Shown one piece after another: positions 15,456-23,230 of a stretch of 38,314 bases of DNA. Position numbers and translations under genes: made by a program. The notes under the pieces were generated by a model. That model was not told where the DNA came from. It saw only the letters and a program-made list of their open reading frames with translations, and searched no databases. The DNA comes from Pontibacillus litoralis JSM 072002 (GTDB taxonomy: Bacteria > Bacillota > Bacilli > Bacillales > BH030062): contig NZ_AVPG01000027.1 of the NCBI RefSeq assembly GCF_000775615.1, forward strand, positions 1-38,314, read 5' to 3'. Numbering within the stretch: the first letter of the stretch is position 1; the number at the start of each line of letters is the position of its first letter.

Positions 15456-18400
15456 TACTGCTTCACCCTTACATGAGGCAATTCTAATTTAAGTACTGAG
15501 GGAACTTTAGAAGGGTCGTTTATTCTTAATAGAGAATAACCTACACCTGCAACCCCGAGCATTAACCCCATCAAGCCTCTATCTTTCATTCCTTGTATTT
15601 TATAAAGGTTTTCTTCCTTCTTCATCATCCCTTCAGCTAGTTGTTTGATTTTATGTTTTTTTATATCCTCTGGGTACTTGGCTGAAATGCTCAATAATAT
15701 ATCAAGATTTCCTAGTACTCCGTGGCATAATCCAATAGGGTCCATCGTTATGTAATTGCTGATGGATTGATTAATTACTTCTGTTTCTAATATTTCTTTT
15801 CGAACTGTCGTTTGTTCGAGTTGAGCTCTTGATAACAAAATACCTGGAGCACCATGGCACCAATAAAAGGATTTCGTTTTCTCGGTTACGTTTTCTCGTA
15901 AATCAAGCCAGTTTAGTTTTTCGACATCGAAATGTTTGTCTTCATAGTTTACCAACTCTTTAACCATGGTTTGCATTTCCGGATCATTTATCAGACGTCC
16001 TAATTTATCTAATGCTAATACGATTCCAGAAGTGCCATGAGCTAGGCCTAATAGAAATGAATTGTCTTCTCGTTCCTTCAATATTTCCATTAGGTCTTGT
16101 CCATATTTTTTTGCAATATCAAGTGCGTCTTCTTCTCCATTCATTTCAAAGAGATTAATTGCAAAAGTAATAATTCCTGCATGACCGTCCAAAAAGTCGA
16201 TTTGATTACCAGGTTGAACTACTCCTAATCTATCTTTTTTATGGACTTCGTCAGTTTTTAAGTCTTTCATCTGCATTAAGTACTCATGGCCCATTTCACT
16301 TAGCTTACTATCATTTAAGACAGATGACAGGTAATACAAACTGTACGAGAATGATCCAATTCCATTAAACATTGAGTTTGTCATAACCCCGTCTATTTTT
16401 TGCATCATATCACGGAGATAGTTAATATTCTTATAGATAACCTCTTTATAACTTTCCTTTGGAATGTATTGATAGAGTTGTCCTAAGAAAATAGTCATTC
16501 CTAAGGTGCCGTTATAAAGAGAGAAATCCAACATTTTAAAAGCAAATTTATTGTCAATGTTTTCCACGCCTGCCCAAGAAACATGGTTCCCCTCTGTATC
16601 ATAAATGGCTTGCTCCACTAGGAAGTCACCAATTTCTTCCGATGTCTCTAATAAAGTTTTATGAGTGTTGTTTTTCTCTAATGAATGATGAGACTTCATA
16701 CATTCTGTCTCATTAACTTCTTTCCCGCCGATTGCATTAGTCTCAATAGATAACCTGATGAGCTTTAGCTGCTCGTAAAGGTCTTTTTTACTAAGATTCG
16801 TGATTTGCTCTTTAACCATTTCCAAACTCGTTTGATCAAAGACTTCTTTGATTTCTTGACCTCTACTGTCCATTAAATGTTTTGAATTTACTCCATATGT
16901 AAAGTAAGGGATATCATTATTGAGTAAATCTTGAATTTCGCTCTCCACAATTACTTCGAAACGACCTTCAGACTTTTTGATATTCCATAACATCTCCATT
17001 AACTCTTCTCTATCTAATCCGTTTTGCAAATAAGTTGGATGGTGCGATGCAATTAGAAACCTTGAGTACATGAACGTAGGTCTGAGTACAACCCTACATT
17101 CGGCACATCCGAAAAATTCAATTACTTTTTCGTAAAGTGTTTCTTTACTTCGTAAAAAAACGTGATAGACTTCCATAAATCCTTTTTCTATATCTTTTAT
17201 ATAGGTTTCAGGTTTAACAATCTCATTATTAAATTTAACTAAATGGCTCTCATTTGAGGTTACAAAGCGTGTGTTTTCATATTTATACTCGCCGTTTACG
17301 TCCTCGACCATAACCCAACCTGTCATACTTTCAGATGTTTGATTTGGCTTTCCGGCAATAGCGCTTGCATCGAAATCAATTGTGGAATTAAACACCTGTC
17401 CAGTTGGCAAAATTCCTGAACTAAGAACGGTCTTTAGCAACTCTTTTCTTGGAAATTCCAGTACTTTATTACTATAAATAGAGTTTGAGAAAAGGGTTTC
17501 TAAATCGATAACATATGGTACGGAGCCACTTGCAATAATATTCTCATAATGCATATCATTCGATCTTAAGAGGTGAAAGATTGCTATGTTTGCACCCATA
17601 CGGTAATAATACTCATGGATTTCCTCTCTGTTTTTACATTCAACTGGCTGAATAAACTGTTGCCATCCGTAATTGGATCTAGAAAGACTCTTTCCGTTTT
17701 TCAGTTCTAAAGAAAGACCAGATTGATTGATCCAATTTAAAAATTGGTTGAAATTGACATCGATTGAAAGAGATCGGGGTTTATAAACTAGTTGTTCATC
17801 ATTTTCAAACTTTAACATCGCTACCGTCTGACCATTGTTATGGGAATCACCTAACCCAAAGCTTGCTGAGTGTAGTACGATGTCTTTATTGAAAAATGTA
17901 TCTACTATATCTTGATAATCATTTAAATATCGATTGATTAGATTTTTCACATTTAAGATGGTACGTTCAGTTATTTCAGTAAGAATCCTAGCTATAACTG
18001 GGTAATTGAATAAAATATCTTTTATGTATTGAATATTTGATAGATAAACCTCTTTAAAATATTTAAGGTCACATTTTTCTTTGCGTAAGTTCTCTTTCAA
18101 CTTATGGAACTCTAAAACAACGGTTTTATCACTAATTTGTTTTAACTCATGGAATAAGTATTTTTCACAGCTATTAATAAAACTATTAAAATTGATATGT
18201 TTAGATTCCTTTAATGAAAATTCATCATGTAAATTTTTCATGAAATAATTTGTAAAAGGAAGAACAAACACCCCAATATCTGAAGTTTCTATATTGCTTT
18301 TCAAAGTCTTAGAGTCAATTTCATTTATTATATTAAATAATGTTTCTTGCCATTCAAGATTTATGATCGAAGGGGAATTCTTATTTTCCAACAGAAATAA

Positions 18401-18592
18401 AAATTGATCATAAGAAAAACCTTTGTTTTTCAGTCTTTCTTCGAAAGCCCCTAATGGTAATCCGGATTTTTTCAACCACTCCTCACCTAATTGATATGAT
18501 CTTCCCAAATCTCTATCATTCGGTGAGGAAAGTCTTTCGTTTAGGTATGTAGCTCTCATCAAATTCTCGCTTTTTATATCTGTTGTAATCAT
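15455..18592 (-). CDS. lanM2: Class II lanthipeptide synthetase LanM2 (beta-peptide modifying)
   Basis: The 1045-residue LanM is clearly divergent from LanM1 but has the same architecture. Dehydratase motifs are GLGDSHNNGQTVAMLKFEND, LVYKPRSLSID, SNDMHYENIIASG and YVIDLETLF. Cyclase motifs are GLAHGTSGI, WCHGAPG (C912) and LCHGVLG (C956, H957), giving the zinc site. The ATG follows AAGGGGGAAGTATT. It lies 24 bases after lanA2 with no hairpin between, so the beta precursor is the likely substrate, as for HalM2/LicM2; this is inference by position. Two synthetases for two precursors is the arrangement of the haloduracin, lichenicidin and plantaricin W clusters, unlike cytolysin, where one CylM does both. 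Nothing suggests inactivation. Confidence 0.93.
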   Translation of the reverse strand: MITTDIKSENLMRATYLNERLSSPNDRDLGRSYQLGEEWLKKSGLPLGAFEERLKNKGFSYDQFLFLLENKNSPSIINLEWQETLFNIINEIDSKTLKSNIETSDIGVFVLPFTNYFMKNLHDEFSLKESKHINFNSFINSCEKYLFHELKQISDKTVVLEFHKLKENLRKEKCDLKYFKEVYLSNIQYIKDILFNYPVIARILTEITERTILNVKNLINRYLNDYQDIVDTFFNKDIVLHSASFGLGDSHNNGQTVAMLKFENDEQLVYKPRSLSIDVNFNQFLNWINQSGLSLELKNGKSLSRSNYGWQQFIQPVECKNREEIHEYYYRMGANIAIFHLLRSNDMHYENIIASGSVPYVIDLETLFSNSIYSNKVLEFPRKELLKTVLSSGILPTGQVFNSTIDFDASAIAGKPNQTSESMTGWVMVEDVNGEYKYENTRFVTSNESHLVKFNNEIVKPETYIKDIEKGFMEVYHVFLRSKETLYEKVIEFFGCAECRVVLRPTFMYSRFLIASHHPTYLQNGLDREELMEMLWNIKKSEGRFEVIVESEIQDLLNNDIPYFTYGVNSKHLMDSRGQEIKEVFDQTSLEMVKEQITNLSKKDLYEQLKLIRLSIETNAIGGKEVNETECMKSHHSLEKNNTHKTLLETSEEIGDFLVEQAIYDTEGNHVSWAGVENIDNKFAFKMLDFSLYNGTLGMTIFLGQLYQYIPKESYKEVIYKNINYLRDMMQKIDGVMTNSMFNGIGSFSYSLYYLSSVLNDSKLSEMGHEYLMQMKDLKTDEVHKKDRLGVVQPGNQIDFLDGHAGIITFAINLFEMNGEEDALDIAKKYGQDLMEILKEREDNSFLLGLAHGTSGIVLALDKLGRLINDPEMQTMVKELVNYEDKHFDVEKLNWLDLRENVTEKTKSFYWCHGAPGILLSRAQLEQTTVRKEILETEVINQSISNYITMDPIGLCHGVLGNLDILLSISAKYPEDIKKHKIKQLAEGMMKKEENLYKIQGMKDRGLMGLMLGVAGVGYSLLRINDPSKVPSVLKLELPHVRVKQ

Positions 18593-18616
18593 AATACTTC
18601 CCCCTTCATCAGTTAT

Positions 18617-18808
18617 TTAGCATCTAGTAGAACAAGCCGTCGTAGGACAGGATTCATAAGATCGATCCATCGTGTAAGTTGTAATTGCGATTGTCCCACC
18701 AAAAGTAGCACAAGGCCACGTCGTACGTGGCTCCACTTCTGTTGCTCCAGAAAGCTCCATCAATTCTTCTTCATCCACCATTCCTATTTTTTCAAAGGAT
18801 TTAGTCAT
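18617..18808 (-). CDS. lanA2: Two-peptide lanthipeptide beta precursor LanA2
   Basis: A 63-residue precursor from the ATG at 18808 behind AAAGGAGGTGAAAAA; a TTG at 18826 lies upstream of the ribosome site and is rejected. The leader MTKSFEKIGMVDEEELMELS ends GA, the LanT site. It is followed by a hexapeptide TEVEPR and then TTWPCAT, the start of haloduracin beta as I recall it. The C-terminus CPTTACSTRC matches the conserved beta-peptide end CPTTKCTxxC. Four Cys (33, 54, 59, 63) allow four rings. The middle section is about 18 residues (FGG through YES), versus about 7 in haloduracin beta, and includes D, R and E. The hexapeptide is like NDVNPE of lichenicidin beta, which a LicP protease removes, consistent with lanP next door. 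It is the first gene of the operon. Confidence 0.93.
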   Translation of the reverse strand: MTKSFEKIGMVDEEELMELSGATEVEPRTTWPCATFGGTIAITTYTMDRSYESCPTTACSTRC

Positions 18809-18895
18809 TTTTTCACCTCCTTTCAAAGTTTACTAGCACTACACTATTTTACATTTTATACCTTATATTCAATTTTATTTTATTGTAATTTTAGT

Positions 18896-18926
18896 TTGAC
18901 AATTCTCTCTTTGTTAGTGTTATTAT
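18896..18926 (+). promoter_or_regulatory. Probable promoter of lanP
   Basis: TTGACA (18896-18901) is followed after 19 bases by TATTAT (18921-18926), 46 bases before the preferred lanP start. The -35 is perfect; the spacer is longer than ideal, so activity may depend on a regulator. On the opposite strand, toward lanA2, I see only AT-rich sequence with a possible TATAAA (about 18873-18878) and no good -35, which suggests that the lan operon needs an activator. Confidence 0.5.
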
Positions 18927-18971
18927 ACATTTGTAATCCGGATAATTAAATAGAAAAGAGGAGTGTTGAGG

Positions 18972-20363
18972 TTGGGAAATATAAGGCGTATATTAGCGAT
19001 TTCTGTTGTATTTTTTTGTTTAGTTGGTCAATATGATTTAGTAAGTGCAGAGGAATCAAGCAATTACTATACTATTATGCTTAAGAATGAGAAGGATTTT
19101 ACTAGTTTCAGAGAAGAAACTCAGCAATTTGGTATTGATGTAGTGTATGAGATTGAGGAAATAGGGCTTATTCAGGTAAAGGCTACACCCAAAGAATTAG
19201 CACTACTGGAAAGGAATCCTGAAGTAGAAAAGGCTAACTTATCTATTAGAGCTGTGAAAGAAGAAACTCTTCCCGAAGCAACCAGTCTTCCTCTTCCTTC
19301 TCTTTGGCATTTACAATGGGACATGCAAGATGTTACAGAAAATGGTAAAAGTTATAATGTATACAGTGGAAGTAAGGATGTTACGGTTGGCATCATTGAT
19401 TCAGGTATCACTCCTTCCCATAATGATTTAAAGGAAAATTTAGTTCCAGGATCTAAAAACTTAGTTCCAGTAAACGGTTTTAGGGGTGAAGAACCAAATG
19501 AAACTGGAGATATCACAGCTATACAGGATTTAACCGGTCACGGAACACATGTTGCTGGTCAAATAGCTGCTAATGGTTACATGAAAGGGGTTGCCCCTGA
19601 AATCGGTATTAAATCTTATAGAGTTTTCGGAAGTCAATCTGCAGATTCCATTTGGATTATAAAGGCTATTATAGAAGCAGCGAATGACGATGTAGATGTA
19701 ATTAATTTAAGTCTAGGAAGCTATTTAATTAAAGGAAAAACATTTTCAAACGGTGAGAGCTCAAAAGAGGAATTAGCCGAAATCAAAGCTTACCAAAAAG
19801 CTGTTAAATATGCGCAAAAGAAAGGATCAGTAGTGGTTGCTGCAGCAGGAAATGATTCTTTAGATGTAAAAGACAAAGAAGAAATGAGTGAATTTATTCA
19901 AGAGAAACTAGATGAGGACGGAGTGACATTCAAAGGGAAAGGCTTTGATATTCCAGCAGCATTACCTGGAGTTGTAACAGTCTCTTCAACTGGACCTTCC
20001 GATGAACTTTCTGTCTTTTCTAACTACGGGAAAGGCTTTGTTGATATTGCGGCACCGGGCGGAGACTATAGGTATCTCCAAGAGTTCGGAGGAGAAAAGT
20101 GGGTTTCAGAAGGCTGGATGCAAAAGGAGCAGATCTTAAGTACAGCACCAAATGGAGCATACTTTTATTCATCAGGTACTTCTATTGCTACACCTAAGGT
20201 TGCTGGGGCTTTGGCTTTAATTATTGATAAGTATGATTATGAAGATAAGCCCAATAAATCTATCCATCATTTGTACAAGTATGGAATTGAAGAAGGCTCA
20301 AGGCATAATAAAGAAGAGTTAGGCAATGGAGAATTAGATCTATTGGAGGCTTTATCTCACTAA
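18972..20363 (+). CDS. lanP: Secreted subtilisin-like protease LanP (lanthipeptide trimming)
   Basis: An S8 serine protease of about 463 residues. It has a signal peptide (RRILAISVVFFCLVGQYDLV, cut near VSA-EE) and an I9-like propeptide (residues 30-95, YYTIMLKNEKDF). The catalytic domain has Asp about 143 (IIDSGIT), His about 190 (GHGTHVAG), Asn about 294 (AAAGND, oxyanion) and Ser about 404 (GTSIATPKVAGA). There is no C-terminal anchor. The TTG at 18972 is 8 bases after AGAGGAG; a GTG at 18963 is the longer alternative. It is divergent from lanA2. The family example LicP removes a hexapeptide from lichenicidin beta outside the cell after LanT cleavage, and the same job is likely here. Both precursors have an Arg a few residues after the leader site, so cleavage after Arg is possible, but specificity cannot be read from these motifs. 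Confidence 0.88.
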   Translation: MGNIRRILAISVVFFCLVGQYDLVSAEESSNYYTIMLKNEKDFTSFREETQQFGIDVVYEIEEIGLIQVKATPKELALLERNPEVEKANLSIRAVKEETLPEATSLPLPSLWHLQWDMQDVTENGKSYNVYSGSKDVTVGIIDSGITPSHNDLKENLVPGSKNLVPVNGFRGEEPNETGDITAIQDLTGHGTHVAGQIAANGYMKGVAPEIGIKSYRVFGSQSADSIWIIKAIIEAANDDVDVINLSLGSYLIKGKTFSNGESSKEELAEIKAYQKAVKYAQKKGSVVVAAAGNDSLDVKDKEEMSEFIQEKLDEDGVTFKGKGFDIPAALPGVVTVSSTGPSDELSVFSNYGKGFVDIAAPGGDYRYLQEFGGEKWVSEGWMQKEQILSTAPNGAYFYSSGTSIATPKVAGALALIIDKYDYEDKPNKSIHHLYKYGIEEGSRHNKEELGNGELDLLEALSH

Positions 20364-20493
20364 AAGTAACGACCTTTTGGGTTTTCATACTCGGTACTCT
20401 TAGAAAGTACGCAAGTTCTAAATGAAAAACTCCGACAAAACCAGAAGGAAAATTATACAGTACACCTAAAGAAATTACAGTGAAGTTTACATA

Positions 20494-20527
20494 AACAAAG
20501 GCTTAGAGATCTCTCTAAGCCTTTGTT
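20494..20527 (+). terminator. Long hairpin terminator after lanP
   Basis: AACAAAGGCTTAGAG (20494-20508) pairs perfectly with CTCTAAGCCTTTGTT (20513-20527) over 15 bp with a four-base loop, ending in a T-rich stretch. It lies 131 bases after the lanP stop and before the convergent minus-strand small gene, so it may stop transcription from both sides. Confidence 0.75.
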
Positions 20528-20618
20528 TCATTCACTTATTCCAATATATGAGGATTAAGACAAAGTTCACCACAGAAGAAGTTACCAGTTACCCTCCCAT
20601 GGAATAGCCGCACGTAAG

Positions 20619-20774
20619 TTACTGTGTAAACCACCATATAAAAAATAGTATAACTGCAATAACAAACCAAATTAGGGCAATTACATATTTTTTTTCAGTC
20701 TTCTTTCGAGAATTGGCAGCGACTACGCTACTTACTAAAACAATAGCAATTGCTATCCATGTCCAAACACTCAT
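20619..20774 (-). CDS. Small two-helix membrane protein, possible LanI immunity peptide
   Basis: The 51-residue protein starts MSVWTWIAIAIVLVSSVVAA, continues with a basic loop (NSRKKTEKK), then a second hydrophobic segment (YVIALIWFVIAVILFFIWWF). The ATG at 20774 lies just behind GGAGGAAGGTTTT; the longer frame from 20822 runs through that ribosome site and is rejected. The form is a helical hairpin in the membrane with its basic loop inside. I do not recognise the sequence. Haloduracin- and lichenicidin-type clusters often hold a very small hydrophobic immunity protein (LanI), and this gene lies between lanP and the peptide-sensing regulator, so immunity is a reasonable guess. It has no operon partner, and upstream DNA (20775-21039) shows no gene. 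Confidence 0.55.
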   Translation of the reverse strand: MSVWTWIAIAIVLVSSVVAANSRKKTEKKYVIALIWFVIAVILFFIWWFTQ

Positions 20775-21039
20775 AAAACCTTCCTCCAAATTCTTATGTA
20801 TTTTAGTAAATTCAGCCTTCACTATAATCCACGTTCTTATATAGCCTCTTTGGTATCACCTGCTAAAATTCAATTCAAAATTATAATATAATCACATTCT
20901 GTCTAATGATCATCTTAGCCTTGCGAAATGAGATGGGAAACAACAAAGTGTGAATTTCGTTATGAAATCAAGTGCGTTATATATTGACGCTTGCTTCCCT
21001 ATGAATAAATTCGTTGAATATTCTATAGGGGACAATTAT

Positions 21040-21231
21040 TTATCCTTTGATATTCACTTTAATATTAGGAGGTACGATACCCCATGGGTCTGGAGTTTCA
21101 TCTTGGACCAATAACAAATTGTTTTGAGAGTCATTATAGGTAACATCCTCAATATTTCCCTTGTTTAATTGAAAATCAAACGACAACAAAACACACGCTG
21201 TTAAAATACAAACAAATAGAATCTTTGTCAT
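21040..21231 (-). CDS. Short exported peptide precursor, probable RRNPP pheromone
   Basis: 63 residues with a secretion-type N-terminus (MTKILFVCILTACVLLSFDF), a polar middle (NKGNIEDVTYNDSQNN) and a C-terminal part with ETPDPWGIVPPNIKVNIKG. The ATG follows GGAGGAATATC, and the gene lies 12 bases after the HTH-TPR regulator stop on the same strand. This is the standard layout of peptide-pheromone genes such as nprX, papR and phr, which are secreted, processed to 5-10 residues, re-imported by oligopeptide permease and bound by the neighbouring TPR receptor. The Pro/Trp-rich DPWGIVPP segment is the most likely source of the signal; the exact mature form is unknown. I do not recognise a named family, so the assignment rests on gene order and form. 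Confidence 0.65.
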   Translation of the reverse strand: MTKILFVCILTACVLLSFDFQLNKGNIEDVTYNDSQNNLLLVQDETPDPWGIVPPNIKVNIKG

Positions 21232-21243
21232 GATATTCCTCCG

Positions 21244-22506
21244 CTAATTTGATTGAAATTGATTATTTTGATGAGCCTTTTGATAATAAATACAAGCATT
21301 TTTATACTTGCGGTCCATGTAATAATAGTCTGCTAACATTTGATAGTAATAGGATATTTCCTTGGTTAGCTTTTTCTCCTTCAACATTGGAATAGCTTCC
21401 TCAACCATGAAGGTCTCAAAACGTTCATCCGGATCATAAACGAGAAATTTATAAAGTCTTAGATTCAGTGATACCACTGCATCTAGTGTCTTAATCTGTC
21501 TTAACAAATCCTCTCCCCTTTGGATCCAATCTTTCGCATCCTTCATCCTACCTTCTTGATAATAAAGCTTCACCAAACCTACGATTGTAAATAGCTTTTT
21601 ATGAGGAGCTGATTCTTCCTTCACTTCAAAGCTTTTTATGTATTGTTCAATAGCTTTATCAATATCCCCCCTTTCAAAGAATAAACTACCTAGATTTTGA
21701 TGGCAGTTTGCTAAAAGTGTTTTATTAGTAATGACTTCAGCAATTTGAAATGCCTTATCATAGCTTTCAATTGCCTTGTCTAGCTCTCCCATCCTCTTAT
21801 AAGCAATTCCAATGGTAATGTGGCATTGTGCACATCGAAATAGATTATACATATCCTGATAATAAGAAAGAGCCTTCTCTGCATAAAAAATACAAAGATG
21901 ATATTTCCATAATTGAATGGCCGTTAAGGATAATAAATAATAGAGGTCATTTTTTTCTTGATGATATAACAATATTTTAGAATCTAAATGCTTCTCGGCT
22001 TCCCGATAATGTTCTAGGGACGTTTCATATACACATGTACTGTAATAAAAATCTCCCGAGAATTTATGGAAGTAATATTTTTCTAATAAAGTGAAACTTG
22101 TATAGAAGGATGTTAAATTTAGCATTTGTTTCTTCGCTTTTTCAGCCTCTTGCGTAATTACAAAAAACCTAATTTTATGAATCTCATAAAGTTTCGTTAA
22201 TCTGGAATTACTCACATTACTAACCTGTTTTTCAATCTGGTTATATGCTTTCACTGCTTCCAAACGTTTACCTTTTAGTAAAAGTTCAAACCAATCATTA
22301 ATAACTTCAAATAAACTCTCGTGTTCATCCTCTTCATAAGACATTTCTAATCTCTCGCAAAGAATATGGATGATTTCTTGAGCTGGTATGGATTGATCAT
22401 TTTCAATTTTAGATAGATACGATTTCGAAATAATTCCACTCGCTAACTCTTCTTGAGTCATTCCTTTATTTAAACGATGAAATTTGATTCTGCTTCCTAT
22501 ATCCAC
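21244..22506 (-). CDS. HTH-TPR peptide-sensing regulator, NprR-like (RRNPP)
   Basis: The protein is about 420 residues, the length of NprR. The N-terminus is an XRE HTH (IGSRIKFHRLNKGMTQEELA, then SGIISKSYLSKIENDQSIPA). From about residue 70 to the end there are repeated 34-residue helix pairs, for example AQCHITIGIAYKRMGELDKA, LANCHQNLGSLFFERGDIDK and the last one ISYYYQMLADYYYMDRKYKN, all with TPR spacing. Such proteins bind a short imported peptide in the TPR groove and then change DNA binding or partner binding. The GTG at 22506 after GGGGGTGAGG gives a start (DIGSRIKF) like NprR; an ATG at 22521 is the alternative. The peptide gene follows at once. Its position beside the lanthipeptide genes suggests density-controlled production, which is inference. 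Confidence 0.8.
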   Translation of the reverse strand: MDIGSRIKFHRLNKGMTQEELASGIISKSYLSKIENDQSIPAQEIIHILCERLEMSYEEDEHESLFEVINDWFELLLKGKRLEAVKAYNQIEKQVSNVSNSRLTKLYEIHKIRFFVITQEAEKAKKQMLNLTSFYTSFTLLEKYYFHKFSGDFYYSTCVYETSLEHYREAEKHLDSKILLYHQEKNDLYYLLSLTAIQLWKYHLCIFYAEKALSYYQDMYNLFRCAQCHITIGIAYKRMGELDKAIESYDKAFQIAEVITNKTLLANCHQNLGSLFFERGDIDKAIEQYIKSFEVKEESAPHKKLFTIVGLVKLYYQEGRMKDAKDWIQRGEDLLRQIKTLDAVVSLNLRLYKFLVYDPDERFETFMVEEAIPMLKEKKLTKEISYYYQMLADYYYMDRKYKNACIYYQKAHQNNQFQSN

Positions 22507-22538
22507 TATCCTCACCCCCATTCATTATACAGCCAAAT

Positions 22539-22559
22539 GTAATGAATTACCTATTATAA
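22539..22559 (-). promoter_or_regulatory. Promoter -10 and short inverted repeat before the HTH-TPR gene
   Basis: On the minus strand a perfect TATAAT (22559-22554) is followed within 4 bases by GTAAT-TC-ATTAC (22550-22539), a 5-2-5 inverted repeat covering the likely transcription start. No good -35 lies at 17 bases; TTGAAT is 20 bases upstream. A second TATAAT lies nearer the gene. The repeat may be an operator for autoregulation; this is inference. Confidence 0.4.
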
Positions 22560-22881
22560 TATGCGTATCCAACCAAAAATTCAATAAGTTTACAATAAAT
22601 GCATTATTGAATACAAAATCACCATAATCAATGAAATGTTTCCTGAAAAAGAGTGTCTAGTTTCTTTTTTTATTTGAATTAATCAGTTGAAGTTCATTGA
22701 ATTGGAAACCAATAAATTGCCAAACTTAAAAGCTATTCTCTGGAGTAACTGAACCTTAATACACACTAATTTAGTCTTATAAAAGTGATTCTCTCTATAT
22801 AACAACCTCGGTAGTTCCTTTTATTCACTCAAATCTGACTTAATTTCAAAAATCATTGGCAGAGCATCCATATTTGCACAC
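22560..22881. other. AT-rich intergenic stretch without a gene
   Basis: About 320 bases between the HTH-TPR regulator promoter and the next terminator. I find only short frames in both strands, no ribosome site followed by a start of useful length, and no strong hairpin. It probably marks an old boundary between the lanthipeptide region and the mobile-element debris. Confidence 0.5.
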
Positions 22882-22918
22882 AAAAAGGTAGAAGGGTCCT
22901 AATTAGACCCCTCCTACC
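22882..22918 (-). terminator. Terminator downstream of the decayed genes at 22973-23548
   Basis: On the minus strand GGTAG/CTACC (22918-22914 with 22891-22887) and GGGTC/GACCC (22910-22906 with 22898-22894) form a two-part stem around a seven-base loop, followed by five T residues (22886-22882). It stands about 55 bases after the small pseudogene and would end leftward transcription from the integrase and Ig-fragment side. Confidence 0.7.
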
Positions 22919-22972
22919 GTTTAGTATAGTCAGCACATTTTCAGTGGCCTCTACTACAGGCCGTCTTTTTTG

Positions 22973-23137
22973 CTATTTATCTTTCTTTCCATTCTTTCGC
23001 TCTTGATTTTCTTCTAAGTAACCTTCTAAATCTAATTAAACGGAAGAGTACTCTCTATCCTTGTCCGGTTTATCATAGGAATTGAACCGTACTCCTTAAC
23101 TTTCTAACTTCTCTTTGATTGTTGGTTTCTTGTTCAC
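22973..23137 (-). pseudogene. Decayed 54-codon small gene with two in-frame stops
   Basis: A GTG at 23137 lies 6 bases after GGAGG. The single frame then reads VNKKPTIKEKLES, stop, GVRFNSYDKPDKDREYSSV, stop, LDLEGYLEENQERKNGKKDK, stop. The residue mix is that of a real hydrophilic, charged protein throughout, and both internal TAA codons are in the same frame, which suggests recent nonsense mutations in a small gene. I do not recognise the family. The terminator at 22882-22918 follows. The alternative, that this is chance frame opening, is weakened by the good ribosome site. Confidence 0.5.
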
Positions 23138-23230
23138 CTTCGGCCTCCTCTGTGCCTCTATTATCTTCTATGGAGCAGAGTATGTTGCACCAAAATCACT
23201 TCTAATAGATCACTCTAGATAAGCTAAAAT

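Noticed and set aside
18617-18826. Longer lanA2 start at TTG 18826
   Set aside because: The added codons read through the AAAGGAGGTG ribosome site; the ATG at 18808 has ideal spacing.
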